Positions 33,388-44,247 of a DNA stretch of 64,000 nucleotides are shown one piece after another. Where the stretch lies: assembly GCA_022925895.1 (NCBI GenBank), contig JAKSYS010000222.1:1-64000 (forward strand), in the 5' to 3' direction. The position numbers and the translations under genes are program-made. Position 1 is the stretch's first letter, and every line of letters starts with the position of its first letter. Origin of the DNA: Fragilaria crotonensis (lineage: Eukaryota > Bacillariophyta > Fragilariophyceae > Fragilariales > Fragilariaceae). The notes beneath the pieces are model-generated. The model did no database searches. It saw only the letters and a list, made by a program, of their open reading frames with translations, and was not told where the DNA came from.

Positions 33388-33475
33388 AGAATCAAGCTGG
33401 CTTGAGAGCACCGTATGTAGCTCGCAATTGTGAAATGTTCGATAAGGGGAAATGTCTGGACGGAAACGCCTAGGT
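33322..33475 (+). pseudogene. Ankyrin gene fragment at duplication junction
   Basis: In frame, this reads NGHWDIVWELCNRDDKVDT... and continues to an AGLRAPYVARNCEMFD-like end, matching the last third of the ankyrin gene at 30007-30897 (NGHWNIVWELLHHDEVDV...). It has deletions and stops. It directly follows the truncated Cys-rich gene. Confidence 0.75.
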
Positions 33476-33689
33476 GTGTCTGCAACAGCCGCGGGGACGA
33501 ACAGAGTACTCGTACCAGACGAAAAGGATCTGCTCACCAGCGAAAGTGGAAAAGTGGATAAAGGAGCCTCGGGTGCAAGGATATAAGTGCCCGATACTGT
33601 AGTTAAGTGGAGGAGAACGCTGCAACCTGCGAAACCAAGAACTTCAATGCATAATTGTTTTACCAATAGGCAAGTAAAGCACGGCTTTG

Positions 33690-34200
33690 GCCTCGATTAT
33701 GGACATCAACACGCTACGGTTTGATTCACTGGTTCTTATTGGAGGAATTGAAGAAGAACAAGCATCATCATTGAAAGCAACTCGTTTTCCAAAGCGATAT
33801 GTACGAAGTGCTCACTCGGAGCCACCGGTACTAAGGACGAGTGCTGTAACATGTTCTCCAGTACGCTCGTAACGACAGCGACTATGGAAAATCATTCTTC
33901 TGATATGCAGGGAGACATCCCCTATGCCCAGGCTATTACAGACGACTACGTGAAAGGACAACTGGAAGGAAGCAAAGACTCCAGTGCTTCTTCCTACTGC
34001 ATGTGATATTCCTCGTATACTAATGTTGACCTATCATCAAATCATGGTTCGACGATTTCTGGAAGAAAAAGTCGCAGGGTGCTATTCTTGAGAGCCATGT
34101 TCTTTCGTGGCTTCACAATTGGGCCCAGGATGCAGGCATCTATGAATTTATTCCTGGCGCAACTGGGGACAGGGTTGAAGGCTCGTAAAAATGCCTTTCT
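33690..34200 (+). pseudogene. Decayed copy of the SnoaL-like domain gene
   Basis: Broken frames match the intact gene at 31432-32530: DNA for DDFLKKKSQGAILESHVL-like, then WAQDAGIYEF-like and GATGD-like stretches, plus QGDIPYAQAITDD. Frameshifts, stops and deletions are scattered through it and the presequence exon is unrecognisable. Its order relative to the ankyrin fragment and the Cys-rich gene is the same as in the first block. Confidence 0.75.
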
Positions 34201-35024
34201 TTACTCCTTTGAAGATATCGGGAGAGTAGATGATTTGTGGCGATGCCAGATTCTGTTTTCGCTGGTGGTAAGAATTTCCCATAGGCCTCAGAGAATTCAG
34301 TTCTCTACAGTTCCAATTCGCACGGGCGTGCTTGCAAGATTGACGTGTCTGCGCACCTTCCCAGGCGTGTCTCATACGATATGCCTGCGTGACCGTAAGT
34401 GGTATAATACCATAGTACCAAAAAAATTGGATTGCAGATTGCAGTTTACACTACCTGGTAGTATACTACAAGTACTACACTTCAGGTGATGTATCGGACT
34501 ATGATGTATGCGGATGCTCGTTCTTGTTATGTCACAGATACACATCATGTGTATAGTGTACCTCTTGTTTTCGCTCGTATGACTCTAGGCGGGAGGGTCG
34601 GTGGTTCAAACCTCGATCCTTTGTTTTGAATTCAAGTCTTGTCAACTCGTTATGCACATAGGGGAAGGCCGCTCAGTGGGAAGGAATTTGGAGGGGTTAC
34701 TTCGAATCTTTAGCATACTCTGTGCTGGAATAGAATTTGAATTCAAGAATGAAATTATACATACATTATAAAATACATAAGAGGCGATCGTGCAATTCTC
34801 CTATAGTGACACGATCGGAAACATGTGTGGTACACGTCATGTATAGTGGAGCAATGGACTGCTTAATGTATGATGTATTCCCACTACACACAAAGGGTGC
34901 GCTTACTCGGAAGTTCGCGGAAAAAAGCTTCCTTCAATTACATTGCGGCACAAGCTAAACAAAAACGCAAGCATAAAGCGGAAAGGGCGGCAATATTACA
35001 AGCAATCTTTGAGAGAATCTTGTG
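34201..35024. other. Intergenic region
   Basis: No gene seen. The sequence just before the next gene (GGGCGGCAATATTACAAGC) parallels that before 32887. A GGTGGTTCAAACC stretch near 34600 looks a little like a tRNA T-arm but no tRNA could be folded. Confidence 0.4.
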
Positions 35025-37703
35025 ATGCCTCCCATGAGATTGCTACTTCTTGCTTCGTTGGCTGTATCAGTCCAATCTCAATCTCAACCTTGCTCAGTAT
35101 GCGGTGATGGAAAGACGGTAGGAGCGCCGGATGCCATCTTTTCTTTCCCACAACAACCTGACGTCCCATGTGGTCTTTTGGAACTCGCTGGTAGTCTTGG
35201 TCAGATTCCACAAGAACAATGTGGCTTCCTCCCACGTCTTGTTGCCGAGGACTGCTCTTGCCAAGGACCCTCTGAGCCTCCTGCCGTGGCAACTCCAACC
35301 GCAGCGCCAATTCCCCCTCCGACTGCTAAACCAGTACCAGATCCGACATCACCACCAGTTCCAGATCCTACCAGCGCTCCTGTTCCTGATCCTACCGATG
35401 CCCCCGTGCCAGATCCTACCAGCGCTCCTGTTCCAGATCCAACCGAGCCTCCTGCATCGAGTGCCGGAACTCCAGTTCCTCTGACGGATGCTCCTGTTGT
35501 ACCTCTGTCGGACGCTCCAGTGACATCGGCTCCTATACCAGTACCGACTACGTTTCCTTCCCAAACTGCGCCAATTTCAGCTCCACCACAGGAGCCATTT
35601 ACCGAGGCTCCTGTATCGACTGATGCTCCCGTAATTTTGGAATCTCCGGTATTAGAACCAAGTTTGGGTGACCTTCCAACGATCGCGCCAATGATTGTGA
35701 TTGAGGAACCTCCGACATCTGCTCCTCTGCTTGTGATTGAGGAACCTCCGACAGTGGTCCCAGTTCAAGTTGTTACACCAACTTTTGCACCAGCAGCTGT
35801 CACGATTCCCACCAAACCATCGCCAGTGTACAGTGGTGATGATGACGATGGTGACGACGATGCTGGTGACAAGCCAGCACCATCACCTGTCAAGACACCT
35901 ACCAAACATTCTCCAGTGTCCAGTGGTGATGATGACGATGATGGTGAGGTACCTGCACCAGCACCAGTTCCAAGCAAACCAGCTCCAACTAAAGAAGATG
36001 CGGGTAAGGGCAAGGGTGTTGTAGACAAAAAGCCCAAGGGCAAAAAGGATAAAAAGGCAAAGAAAGAAGACGACAAGAAGGGTCCGAAGGTAAAGAAGGG
36101 AGATGATGACGACGACGATGGCAAAGGAAAGGGCAAGGGCTCGGACGGAAAGAAGGGAGATGATGATGACGATGATGGCAAAGGAAAGGGCAAGGGCTCC
36201 GATGGAAAGAAGGGAGATGATGACGATGATGGCAAAGGAAAGGGCAAGGGTTCTGATGGAAAGAAGGGAGATGATGACGATGATGGCAAAGGAAAGGGCA
36301 AGGGCTCGGATGGAAAGAAGGGAGATGATGACGACGATGATGGCAAAGGAAAGGGCAAGGGCTCCGATGGAAAGAAGGGAGATGATGATGACGACGATGG
36401 CAAAGGTAAGGGCAAGGGCTCGGATGGAAAGAAGGGAGATGATGATGACGACGATGCAGGTAAGGGCAAGGGCTCCGATGGAAAGAAGGGAGATGATGAC
36501 GACGATGATGGCAAAGGAAAGGGCAAGGGCTCTGATGGAAAGAAGGGAGATGATGATGACGACGATGATGGCAAAGGAAAGGGCAAGGGCTCGGACGGAA
36601 AGAAGGGAGATGACGACGACAACGATGGAAAAGGAAAGGGCAAGGGATCCGATGGAAAGAAGGGAGATGATGACGACGATGATGGCAAAGGAAAGGGCAA
36701 GGGCTCGGACGGAAAGAAGGGAGATGATGACGACGATGATGGCAAAGGAAAGGGCAAGGGCTCGGACGGAAAGAAGGGAGATGACGACGACGACGATGGA
36801 AAAGGAAAGGGCAAGGGATCCGATGGAAAGAAGGGAGATGATGACGACGATGATGGCAAAGGAAAGGGCAAGGGCTCGGACGGAAAGAAGGGAGATGATG
36901 ACGACGATGATGGCAAAGGAAAGGGCAAGGGCTCTGATGGAAAGAAGGGTGGTGATGATGACGATGATGGCAAAGGAAAGGGCAAGGGCTCCGATGGAAA
37001 GAAGGGAGATGATGACGACGATGATGGCAAAGGAAAGGGCAAGGGCTCGGACGGAAAGAAGGGAGATGATGACGACGATGATGGCAAAGGAAAGGGCAAG
37101 GGCTCTGATGGAAAGAAGGGTGGTGATGATGACGATGATGGCAAAGGAAAGGGCAAGGGCTCTGATGGAAAGAAGGGTGGTGATGATGACGATGATGGCA
37201 AAGGAAAGGGCAAGGGCTCTGATGGAAAGAAGGGTGGTGATGATGACGATGATGGCAAAGGAAAGGGCAAGGGCTCTGATGGAAAGAAGGGTGGTGATGA
37301 TGATGATGATGGCAAAGGTAAGGGCAAGGGCTCTGATGGAAAGAAGGGTGGTGATGATGACGATGATGGCAAAGGAAAGGGCAAGGGCTCTGATGGAAAG
37401 AAGGGAGATGATGACGACGATGATGGCAAAGGAAAGGGCAAGGGCTCGGACGGAAAGAAGGGTGGTGATGACGACGATGATGGAAAAGGAAAGGGCAAGG
37501 GCTCCGATGGAAAGAAGGGTGGTGATGATGACGATGATTCCGGCAAGGGCAAGGGCTCAGCCGAAGGAAAGGGCGTCGGCCCTAAAGGAAAGAAGGGCGA
37601 TGATGACGATGGCGACGAAGGAAAGGGCAAAGGAAAGGGCTCTGAAACAAACATTGGCGATGACGATGATGACGATGACTACAAATTAAAAACCGGCGAG
37701 TAA
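35025..37703 (+). CDS. Secreted Cys-rich protein with long Lys-Gly/Asp polyampholyte repeat
   Basis: About 892 residues. MPPMRLLLLASLAVSVQSQ is a signal peptide (the frame is also open from a GTG just upstream). Then a Cys-rich module (CSVCGDGKTVGAPDAIFSF...VPCGLLE...QCGFLP...CSC, about residues 25-85), a Pro-rich region of PDPTSAPV units (about 95-260), Pro/Asp linkers, a Lys-rich block (GKKDKKAKKEDDKKG), and about 25 repeats of KGKGKGSDGKKGDDDDDDG (about 365-850). Alternating blocks of clustered Lys and clustered Asp make a strong polyampholyte without aromatic or hydrophobic residues. The same layout of charge is known from diatom biosilica proteins (silaffins, cingulins, silacidins), but no homology is claimed. 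A cell-wall role is inferred. A truncated copy lies at 32887. Confidence 0.85.
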   Translation: MPPMRLLLLASLAVSVQSQSQPCSVCGDGKTVGAPDAIFSFPQQPDVPCGLLELAGSLGQIPQEQCGFLPRLVAEDCSCQGPSEPPAVATPTAAPIPPPTAKPVPDPTSPPVPDPTSAPVPDPTDAPVPDPTSAPVPDPTEPPASSAGTPVPLTDAPVVPLSDAPVTSAPIPVPTTFPSQTAPISAPPQEPFTEAPVSTDAPVILESPVLEPSLGDLPTIAPMIVIEEPPTSAPLLVIEEPPTVVPVQVVTPTFAPAAVTIPTKPSPVYSGDDDDGDDDAGDKPAPSPVKTPTKHSPVSSGDDDDDGEVPAPAPVPSKPAPTKEDAGKGKGVVDKKPKGKKDKKAKKEDDKKGPKVKKGDDDDDDGKGKGKGSDGKKGDDDDDDGKGKGKGSDGKKGDDDDDGKGKGKGSDGKKGDDDDDGKGKGKGSDGKKGDDDDDDGKGKGKGSDGKKGDDDDDDGKGKGKGSDGKKGDDDDDDAGKGKGSDGKKGDDDDDDGKGKGKGSDGKKGDDDDDDDGKGKGKGSDGKKGDDDDNDGKGKGKGSDGKKGDDDDDDGKGKGKGSDGKKGDDDDDDGKGKGKGSDGKKGDDDDDDGKGKGKGSDGKKGDDDDDDGKGKGKGSDGKKGDDDDDDGKGKGKGSDGKKGGDDDDDGKGKGKGSDGKKGDDDDDDGKGKGKGSDGKKGDDDDDDGKGKGKGSDGKKGGDDDDDGKGKGKGSDGKKGGDDDDDGKGKGKGSDGKKGGDDDDDGKGKGKGSDGKKGGDDDDDGKGKGKGSDGKKGGDDDDDGKGKGKGSDGKKGDDDDDDGKGKGKGSDGKKGGDDDDDGKGKGKGSDGKKGGDDDDDSGKGKGSAEGKGVGPKGKKGDDDDGDEGKGKGKGSETNIGDDDDDDDYKLKTGE
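36090..37560 (+). repeat. Coding tandem repeat, about 57-60 bp unit, about 25 copies
   Basis: The unit GATGGCAAAGGAAAGGGCAA... GGCTCxGATGGAAAGAAGGG, then 5-7 GAT/GAC codons, encodes the Lys-Gly/Asp repeat. Codon choice in the Asp runs varies between GAT and GAC and some neighbouring units are identical as blocks (for example around 36600-36900), which shows copying of multi-unit blocks. Copies from about 36950 on often carry GGTGGT (Gly-Gly) before the Asp run. Confidence 0.95.
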
Positions 37704-39055
37704 GATTGTGCGGATTCTTCACTATGATATGCATGGGAAATAGAGGGTGAGCTCCAGTCACCAAAAAAGAAGATATCTATCGACGCCAAGATGCTTTGTG
37801 GCTTCGGCTGTGTTTTGCTCGATAGTTTGTTACAATAAAAGATATGTCGATTTCGCTTTCGCTTCAAAGCAATGATTATTAATTTCCGCTTATTTTTGCA
37901 TTGTTTGACTCACATTGTGGAAACAACGTTGATCGAACTATGCGACATGTACTCCTACGGTATTCCTTGCTTGGCTTAGCTTTGACTTGCTATGCTATTG
38001 AGTGCCTTGTCGGGCCAGTCATGGGTCCAACTACGATCATGCTTGTGATTGTTTCTACCACCCTTGCAGTCATGCGGGTTCACGAGAAGAAAGCAGGAGG
38101 CATGAAAGTCAAATTCGATTCGATACTCAATGATTTCCAGGTTCATGGCCGCGTGTGCATGCATGCAAAGGACAGATAGGTACATGTTAACAAGTTCCCC
38201 AACGAATGAAGCTCCTTGCGTTGCGTCAACATTTAAACAGTGTTTGAAAGAATTTGAAACCATCTTTGTTGAATCTTTTAATGAGAGACATCCAATATCC
38301 CGAATATCCATGCGGTTATTGTCCATGTAGTAGGGATGCATATGATATAGCGTCTATGGCGTACGACATAGTTCGAGTTTGCACCAGAAAGTACTTCCTG
38401 CTTTCCCCCCATGCGCCAGAGCGAGGAAGGAACGCGTGTGCATTCGTTTTTTACAATGCCATTTTTGATAGGGTTGTTGTTGCCACTGGAATGAAGCAAT
38501 CCTACAACACTTTCAGTGGAATATTCAATGTTTGTAGTACGTGCAATTTGTTGTGACCTGCGGCCTTTATTGTCTGATACCAGAAGGAGCAGGAGCGGTC
38601 GATTGTTTCAATTAGACACTATCAGTTGATGATGGCTTGGCATGTGGAGTGTGGAATGCAAGAGATGAGGGATGCGAGTGAAGGTCTTCTTGTCTAGGAG
38701 TTATTATCGTCCACTGCATGTGTGTATGAATATATGTGTTCGTACCGGTAGTCTAGTTCCTAAATCCGTATGTCACTCTATAATTTTTTAAACTTGCAGT
38801 ACAACTGTACTTGTACAAACTGCCAACTTACCGGTAGGGTTACATCCCGTATGCATACAGTACATACTACATACCCTTTACGGTGATTTACGGTTATGTT
38901 TTAACGGATCGCATAGGAAGTTGGGCGAATCCCGATCTGTCCAGACGCGCGCGGCGCCAGTTTTGTCGGCACATACCACCGGGCACTGGGCACCGGGTAT
39001 GCCAACAGCCCTAACTATCACATTCCATTTCTTCCTCCATTATTATCTTCTCACC
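37704..39055. other. Intergenic region
   Basis: About 1.35 kb without a recognised gene. A 92-residue open frame at 37901-38179 has one or two hydrophobic stretches but no known motif. GTAC/ACCGGTA words cluster at 38740-38890. Confidence 0.4.
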
Positions 39056-40102
39056 ATGTCGCTTGTTGCGCAGCCACGCTCCAATTATGCACAACTACTT
39101 GCCGACGACGAGTTGCACAAGCATGCCGCGAATGGCAATGTCACCAAGGTGAAGGAGGCATTGCAACAGGGTGCCAATATCAGTAGCACAGATGCTGGTG
39201 GGAACACCGCACTCATCGCGGCCGTGTGTTGTGGATACTTGCATGGTGGTGATGATGGTGGAAGAGTCCAAAGAAGGTCAAAATCAAAGGAATAGTTGAA
39301 CATTGTTCGGGAGTTGTTGAAACACAATGAAGTAAATTTGTGAATTCAAAAAGATGAATGTGGTATCAGAGCCATTGACTGGGCCTGCGAATGCGAAAAT
39401 TTAGATTGTCTTCGTGAGATTTTGAAACACCCCAAACTGGATGTAAATGCCCAAGAACAAGAAAAAAGAAGATGGTATGACAACTCTCATGGCAGCATGT
39501 ATCGGTGGATATACCAATGTTGTCATTGAGTTATTGAAACATGACATGATTGATGTGAATGCAGTCGATAAAAATGGCGACACGGCGCTGATCATGGCAT
39601 GTGCATCAATTACAATAATGATGTTGATATGGACGTGATCCATGAATTGTTGGTAAAACGAAATGGTGGATGTTGACATCAAGAACCATCTTGGTCGTAC
39701 ACCCCTCATGGCGTCAAGCGCCAAGGGCAGTTTGGATCTGGTTGACAATCTTGTGGAACGTATGTGTTACTATTGATGTGAGATGCCCACGATGTTCATG
39801 GTCGCACAGCCTTTTACCTCGCAAGTCATGGGGGTCATTGGGATGTTGCGGAAGCCTTGCTATATCAGGACATTGATGCGAATGTTCAAGGTCCACTAGG
39901 CTACACAGCTCTTCTCTGGGCGATTCTTCATGGCAAGTTGGACGCTGTTTCCATGTTGTTGAAACATGACATAGTTGATATCAGTGTCAAGAAGAAAGCA
40001 GGATCAACACCTCTTGATATTGCCCGCATCTGTGAACTACATGATATTGCGCAAAGTTTGAAAAACATATCAGCTCATGACGTGAACATGTCCACGACTT
40101 GA
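39056..40102 (+). pseudogene. Ankyrin-repeat gene with several frameshifts
   Basis: Begins like a gene at the ATG at 39056 (MSLVAQPRSNYAQLLADDELHKHAANGN, a typical ankyrin N-cap, then GNTALIAAVCCGYL). After about 39240 the ankyrin code continues in different frames: NIVRELLKH near 39300, ECGIRAIDWACECENLDCLREIL near 39360, MTTLMAACIGGYTNVVIELLKH at 39480, and GPLGYTALLWAILHGKLDAVSMLLKH to AGSTPLDIARIC at 39890-40060. At least four frame changes and a stop are needed, so it is a decayed gene unless many sequencing errors are present. Confidence 0.8.
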
Positions 40103-40620
40103 GAAAGAGGATGGTCAACAAAGAGGAATCGTGTAAAAAGCCACGATGGCACAATTCACAATCATTCAAACGCCTTGAACAACCGTAAATCATGTGGTCT
40201 CATAACACCCAGTCGTAGACGATTGCTCTATAGCTTACTGTGTGTTTCAATGCAGGTGCTCTAGAGATGTGAAATCTTCCCTCCTTGCATCAAAAGAGGC
40301 AGTGTACCTGGACGTCACAACCTATTCCTGTCTAAAGAATTCCATAACAACGCGAGGCGTTGTAACGAGAGACAGCGTCGAGAAGAATCACACATGGTTC
40401 AAGCCAGAGTAACCCAATAACGAGAATCTTCAGGATTACGATTGCAGGGTGTATTTAGGCAGGCTGGTGAGAATGTTGGCTAATACTACCAGAAGGATGA
40501 CAAATTGCTTTTCAAATGCGATTGTCTGTCCAGCTGATCACACTTGTTGTGAAATGGGCAATAAATCACCTCCTTCTCGACCACAAACTCCCTACGGCTT
40601 CGACACTGCTTCACCGCCAT
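40103..40620. other. Intergenic region
   Basis: No gene or repeat recognised in this stretch downstream of the ankyrin pseudogene and of the convergent RluA gene. Confidence 0.4.
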
Positions 40621-42336
40621 TCATACTTGCGTGTAATTGAACTTTTTTCCTTCGGCTGCTAGAAATGATTCAAATTTCGGTGGGACGGGAATCGATACAC
40701 GGACCATGGATCCCTGCTCTTCTTCTTCTTCACCTTCCTGTTCTTCGTGCAACAGACTATCATCGGCTCTCATGTCCGACAATGGATGACGGAATGCGAC
40801 ACTGGTGGCACACAAGAATAGTCCTCGACCCCACCGTTTCTTCTCCCTTTCATCTAAAACACCCCCATAGGTTGTATCACCCACAATGGGACAATGGTAC
40901 ATCCATGCCATTTGACGACGTAATTGATGATGTCGACCAGTTTTGGGTTTCAATTCCACAACTGTGAGAGTTTGATTCTGTGCCTTGATGGAGGATTGGT
41001 ACTGTACGACACGCCAGAGCGTAATTGCAACTTTATCATCCAATACATTCTCGGCAACACACCAACAATGAGTACTGTTGGGATCTACATCAATTCCCAT
41101 GGCATGTGCTTCCTTGGAGGAAACGATGGATGATGATGTCGATGATGATTCCATTGGCACCTCCAACTTGCCATTCAGAATTGCAGTATACGTTTTCTTC
41201 ACTTGACGATCTTCAAATTGTCGTGACATGCTGACAGACGCACGTTTGGTTTTGGCAACAATCAAAAGTCCAGATGTTGGTTTATCGAGTCGATGACAAA
41301 GTTCGGGTCGATCCAATCGATCCGACAGAGTCATGGGTGGTGGAGTAATGACGTAGGGCAATGCGAATTTAATCGTATTGCGTCCTGCACCATCACGACG
41401 AGAGTTTTGTGATTGTTGACCTTTTTGTTCATCACCAGGATTCATGGCATCGTACACGAGAACACCTGGTGGCTTGTTGACAATGGCAATGTAATCATCT
41501 TCATAGACAATTGGTAAATCAAAGGATGGCTTGGCAATGTCGGAAATGTATTCGGAATAACTCCCATGACTGCGTCGGATCTGTTTGCAAAGTATGTCTC
41601 CTGGATAGACTCGATCTCCGACAAGTCCTCGACGATATTTGAGATTCATGTTTTGGAATGGTTCAGAAGATGGTAATAAAGTATCATCATCATCCATGAC
41701 ACTGTCATGATTTTCATGACGATGGATTAGAATGGAACCTTTACGACATGCTTTTCGAGCTCTGGACAAGGATGGGTATTCCTCGGGTTGCAAGAGACAA
41801 AGTGCCGCAGGAAGAGTTACATTCTCGGATGTTAGTTTCAATCGTTCAATATCTTCAATCCCAAACACCGTATCAATATCAAAGTAGGTATTTGGTTGTG
41901 TCGCGTAGTAATCAACAATGACATGACCATCTTGCAGTCCTGATGGATCTGTTGGTGGATCTGTATCTGTATCTGGAGAGTCCACTATTGCATTATTCGT
42001 ACTACCAGTGCAACTACTACTTTCTTCACCACTTGTTGCATCACTGCTCCAATGCGAATGGAGACTGGATGATGTCGCATGATATGCACGACTACCGGTA
42101 GCAGTGGTAAATGTACCTGTATTGGTAACGCTTGTGCTGAATAATAATGAGCGCTCATGGACACGTATTATTCTTGGTAATAGTGGCACACGAATACCCT
42201 TGGCGGAGATGAAACTCATGCGATTACAATAGTTCCTGGCAGTGGCCAGGGCATTGACATTCTTCACAACGACAATCATGATCAATAACAACAACCACCA
42301 TTTCATGGAACATGTACACAATTGTAACACAAACAT
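40621..42336 (-). CDS. RluA-family RNA pseudouridine synthase
   Basis: 571 residues from the ATG at 42336; a second ATG at 42306 (MKWWLLLLIMIVVV) is equally good and gives a signal-anchor or organelle-targeting start. A Ser/Thr-rich low-complexity part (about 60-125) precedes an S4-like region (SRARKACRKGSILIHR, GDRVYPGDIL). The catalytic domain has IVNKPPGVLVYD, the signature HRLDKPTSGLLIVAKT with the catalytic Asp, YTAILNG and LKPKTGRHHQLRRQMAW. It isomerises uridine to pseudouridine in rRNA or tRNA, probably in an organelle given the leader. The motifs are intact and it is in one exon. The C-terminal part has an acidic insert (EEQEGEEEEEQG). Confidence 0.9.
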   Translation of the reverse strand: MFVLQLCTCSMKWWLLLLIMIVVVKNVNALATARNYCNRMSFISAKGIRVPLLPRIIRVHERSLLFSTSVTNTGTFTTATGSRAYHATSSSLHSHWSSDATSGEESSSCTGSTNNAIVDSPDTDTDPPTDPSGLQDGHVIVDYYATQPNTYFDIDTVFGIEDIERLKLTSENVTLPAALCLLQPEEYPSLSRARKACRKGSILIHRHENHDSVMDDDDTLLPSSEPFQNMNLKYRRGLVGDRVYPGDILCKQIRRSHGSYSEYISDIAKPSFDLPIVYEDDYIAIVNKPPGVLVYDAMNPGDEQKGQQSQNSRRDGAGRNTIKFALPYVITPPPMTLSDRLDRPELCHRLDKPTSGLLIVAKTKRASVSMSRQFEDRQVKKTYTAILNGKLEVPMESSSTSSSIVSSKEAHAMGIDVDPNSTHCWCVAENVLDDKVAITLWRVVQYQSSIKAQNQTLTVVELKPKTGRHHQLRRQMAWMYHCPIVGDTTYGGVLDEREKKRWGRGLFLCATSVAFRHPLSDMRADDSLLHEEQEGEEEEEQGSMVRVSIPVPPKFESFLAAEGKKFNYTQV

Positions 42337-43040
42337 GAAACATCAACGTTTCAACATGCGAATTGAACTGGAACCGTCCTTCCTGAACATCGTGAGAAAT
42401 GAGAAATGAAGGGCTGTGGGCGGACACATCGGATTTCGTACCGGTACAACTGGTAATGTAATTTGTTCTCATGTACCAGTACCATGTACAGTAGCCTCGG
42501 TTATGGAATTCAAGTACTTGTGTACTCCAGTACTCGTACGGCGCTACCGTTGGTACCCGTGCTAATCATGATCCTTGTCATCCTGGTACTCAAACAGACA
42601 TATGTTCGTAGATGAATAGGTATGATACAAGCAGTCCCTTTAGAAATAGTATGCATACAGTACAGTCGTCGTCTGTATAGGAGACACGAGACACGTCAGT
42701 CACAAATCTGAAGCAGACCTGCGATCGACCTTTGACACATCATTGAGAAATTGACTGTGTGACAACACACTGACATACTCACCTCCGCTTGATTCCGAAC
42801 ACGAACCTTTGACGTTGACGACCCACAACGTTACGAATTACTCCATTGTTACGCTTCGACTAGATTGACGAAAGGTGTTTACAGTTGACAACGTTCACGT
42901 CCACAGTACACAACACAGTATCTACTTCATATCGTCGTTCTTGATTGTGTTTATTATCCTCAATCTCCTTGTACTTGCTACTAGCACCCATCTGCCATCA
43001 GCCTTCGCCTTATCTTAACCCATCTCATCAAATCACCACC
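42337..43040. other. Intergenic region, partly repeated at 47560-47660
   Basis: The stretch 42700-42815 (GAAGCAGACCTGC, TTTGACACATCA, CTCACCTCCGCTTGATTCCGAA) has a diverged copy near 47560-47660. GTACTCCAGTACTCGTACGG-like words are dense at 42430-42680. Confidence 0.6.
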
Positions 43041-43847
43041 ATGAAGTTCACTTCTCTCCAAGCGCGTCTTGCAATGCTCATCGCCATGATTGCATGTCAT
43101 GTCACTGTAACTTATGGATTCGCCCCTGGCGCATTATCATCGTCATTGACTGCCAAAACGTATATGCCACAAACACAAACAACAGCAACGACTACTACAT
43201 TCCTAAACATGGTGGACAATGACAAGGAAGAATTCATGAAATTTGCACGTCAATCTCGATCGGCTGGATCGAATGATCGTGTCGTCGAATTGGTCCGTCC
43301 CCTTGGAATTGTCTTGGCCGATGATGGTCAGGGCAATGTTTACGTGCAAACTGTTGCACCACGAGGTAATGCCGCACGAACGGGTATGGTACGTGTGGTT
43401 TATCTGTCTTTTACACAAATAGTTGACTCTGTCATGCGAGTATTCGTTTTTGTGTATCACTGGGTAGATACTGCACACTAGACTCGTCTATCAACTCTGA
43501 AAACACCCGGTCTCACACCCTTGCTACTCTCATCTCCATTCATCATGAATTCAAAACAAAAACGCATCAACAACAACATTAATCAGGTCAAGGAGGGTGA
43601 CATTGTGACCATGTGCAGTGCCACCTTTGGGAATGAAATGTGGTCGACTCGTGGGGTGGGCCTCACTCGTGTCTTGGCGGCCATTCGGGTCCGTGCCGGA
43701 TCGACGGTCAAGTTGGCCCTGGAAAGTCCCGGTGAGGGGAAACGCAAGGCTGCCCTCACTGCCAAACAAGTCAAGGAGGCCAACGAGGCACGCATGGCCG
43801 CGCAGGCCAAGAAAGATCGACTCTTGTCGGAATTGGAGAGGGGATGA
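43041..43847 (+). CDS. Plastid-targeted PDZ-domain protein, two exons
   Basis: Exons 43041-43388 and 43587-43847 (ATG|GTACGT...AATCAG|GTC) give 202 residues. The start MKFTSLQARLAMLIAMIACHVTV...YGFAPG is a signal peptide with the GFAP plastid motif; the ATG at 43041 is chosen because the longer open frame adds nothing conserved. The mature part holds one PDZ-like domain split by the intron: VVELVRPLGIVLADDGQGNVYVQTVAPRGNAARTGM|VKEGDIVTMCSATFG...RVLAAIRVRAGSTVKLALE. The Lys/Ala-rich C-terminus (KRKAALTAKQVKEANEARMAAQAKKD) is probably helical. Likely a stromal adaptor; no protease domain is attached. Confidence 0.88.
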
Positions 43848-44247
43848 ACAGAAATTGAAGGGCAAGTTCTTTGGTCTTTTTTGAAATGTTGATCCAGCAA
43901 CACAACAATACTACTAGTTCGACGACCTAATAACAGTTCAAATTACTGCCCAATATGCTTTTGACTTTCATATCACTGTCGACATCTCTGTATTCTCAGT
44001 TTCAAGCGTGTTGGACTGACATCTTAAACGCAACGTTGGGCGTCAGGTGCACAATCACGTGCGACAATATTTTCAGTTACTGATAGAATGGTTTATCACT
44101 CGGATGACCTCGAACGAATTTGTGATCTTTCGTTTCGTGCAGCGTTTGCGTACGCCGGACTCTACATGCTGACGTCAAGTTCGTCAAGTGCTTTCTTGAC
44201 TCGGAGTCTAATCTTGGATTCGAAAGCGCAGCATGCAGCGTACTGAG

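Noticed and set aside
34560-34640. tRNA-like stretch (GGTGGTTCAAACC)
   Set aside because: A T-arm-like word is present but no acceptor stem, D-arm or anticodon stem could be paired around it.
35765-37654. 629-residue minus-strand open frame (PFPLPSSSSS repeats)
   Set aside because: It is the mirror of the Lys/Asp repeat; the plus strand has the signal peptide and Cys-rich module.
36103-37689. 528-residue plus-strand frame rich in Met/Arg/Glu (AKERARA repeats)
   Set aside because: Shifted-frame shadow of the same coding repeat, without a start context or conserved module.
37901-38179. 92-residue open frame with hydrophobic stretches
   Set aside because: No family motif and no supporting context; could be chance.
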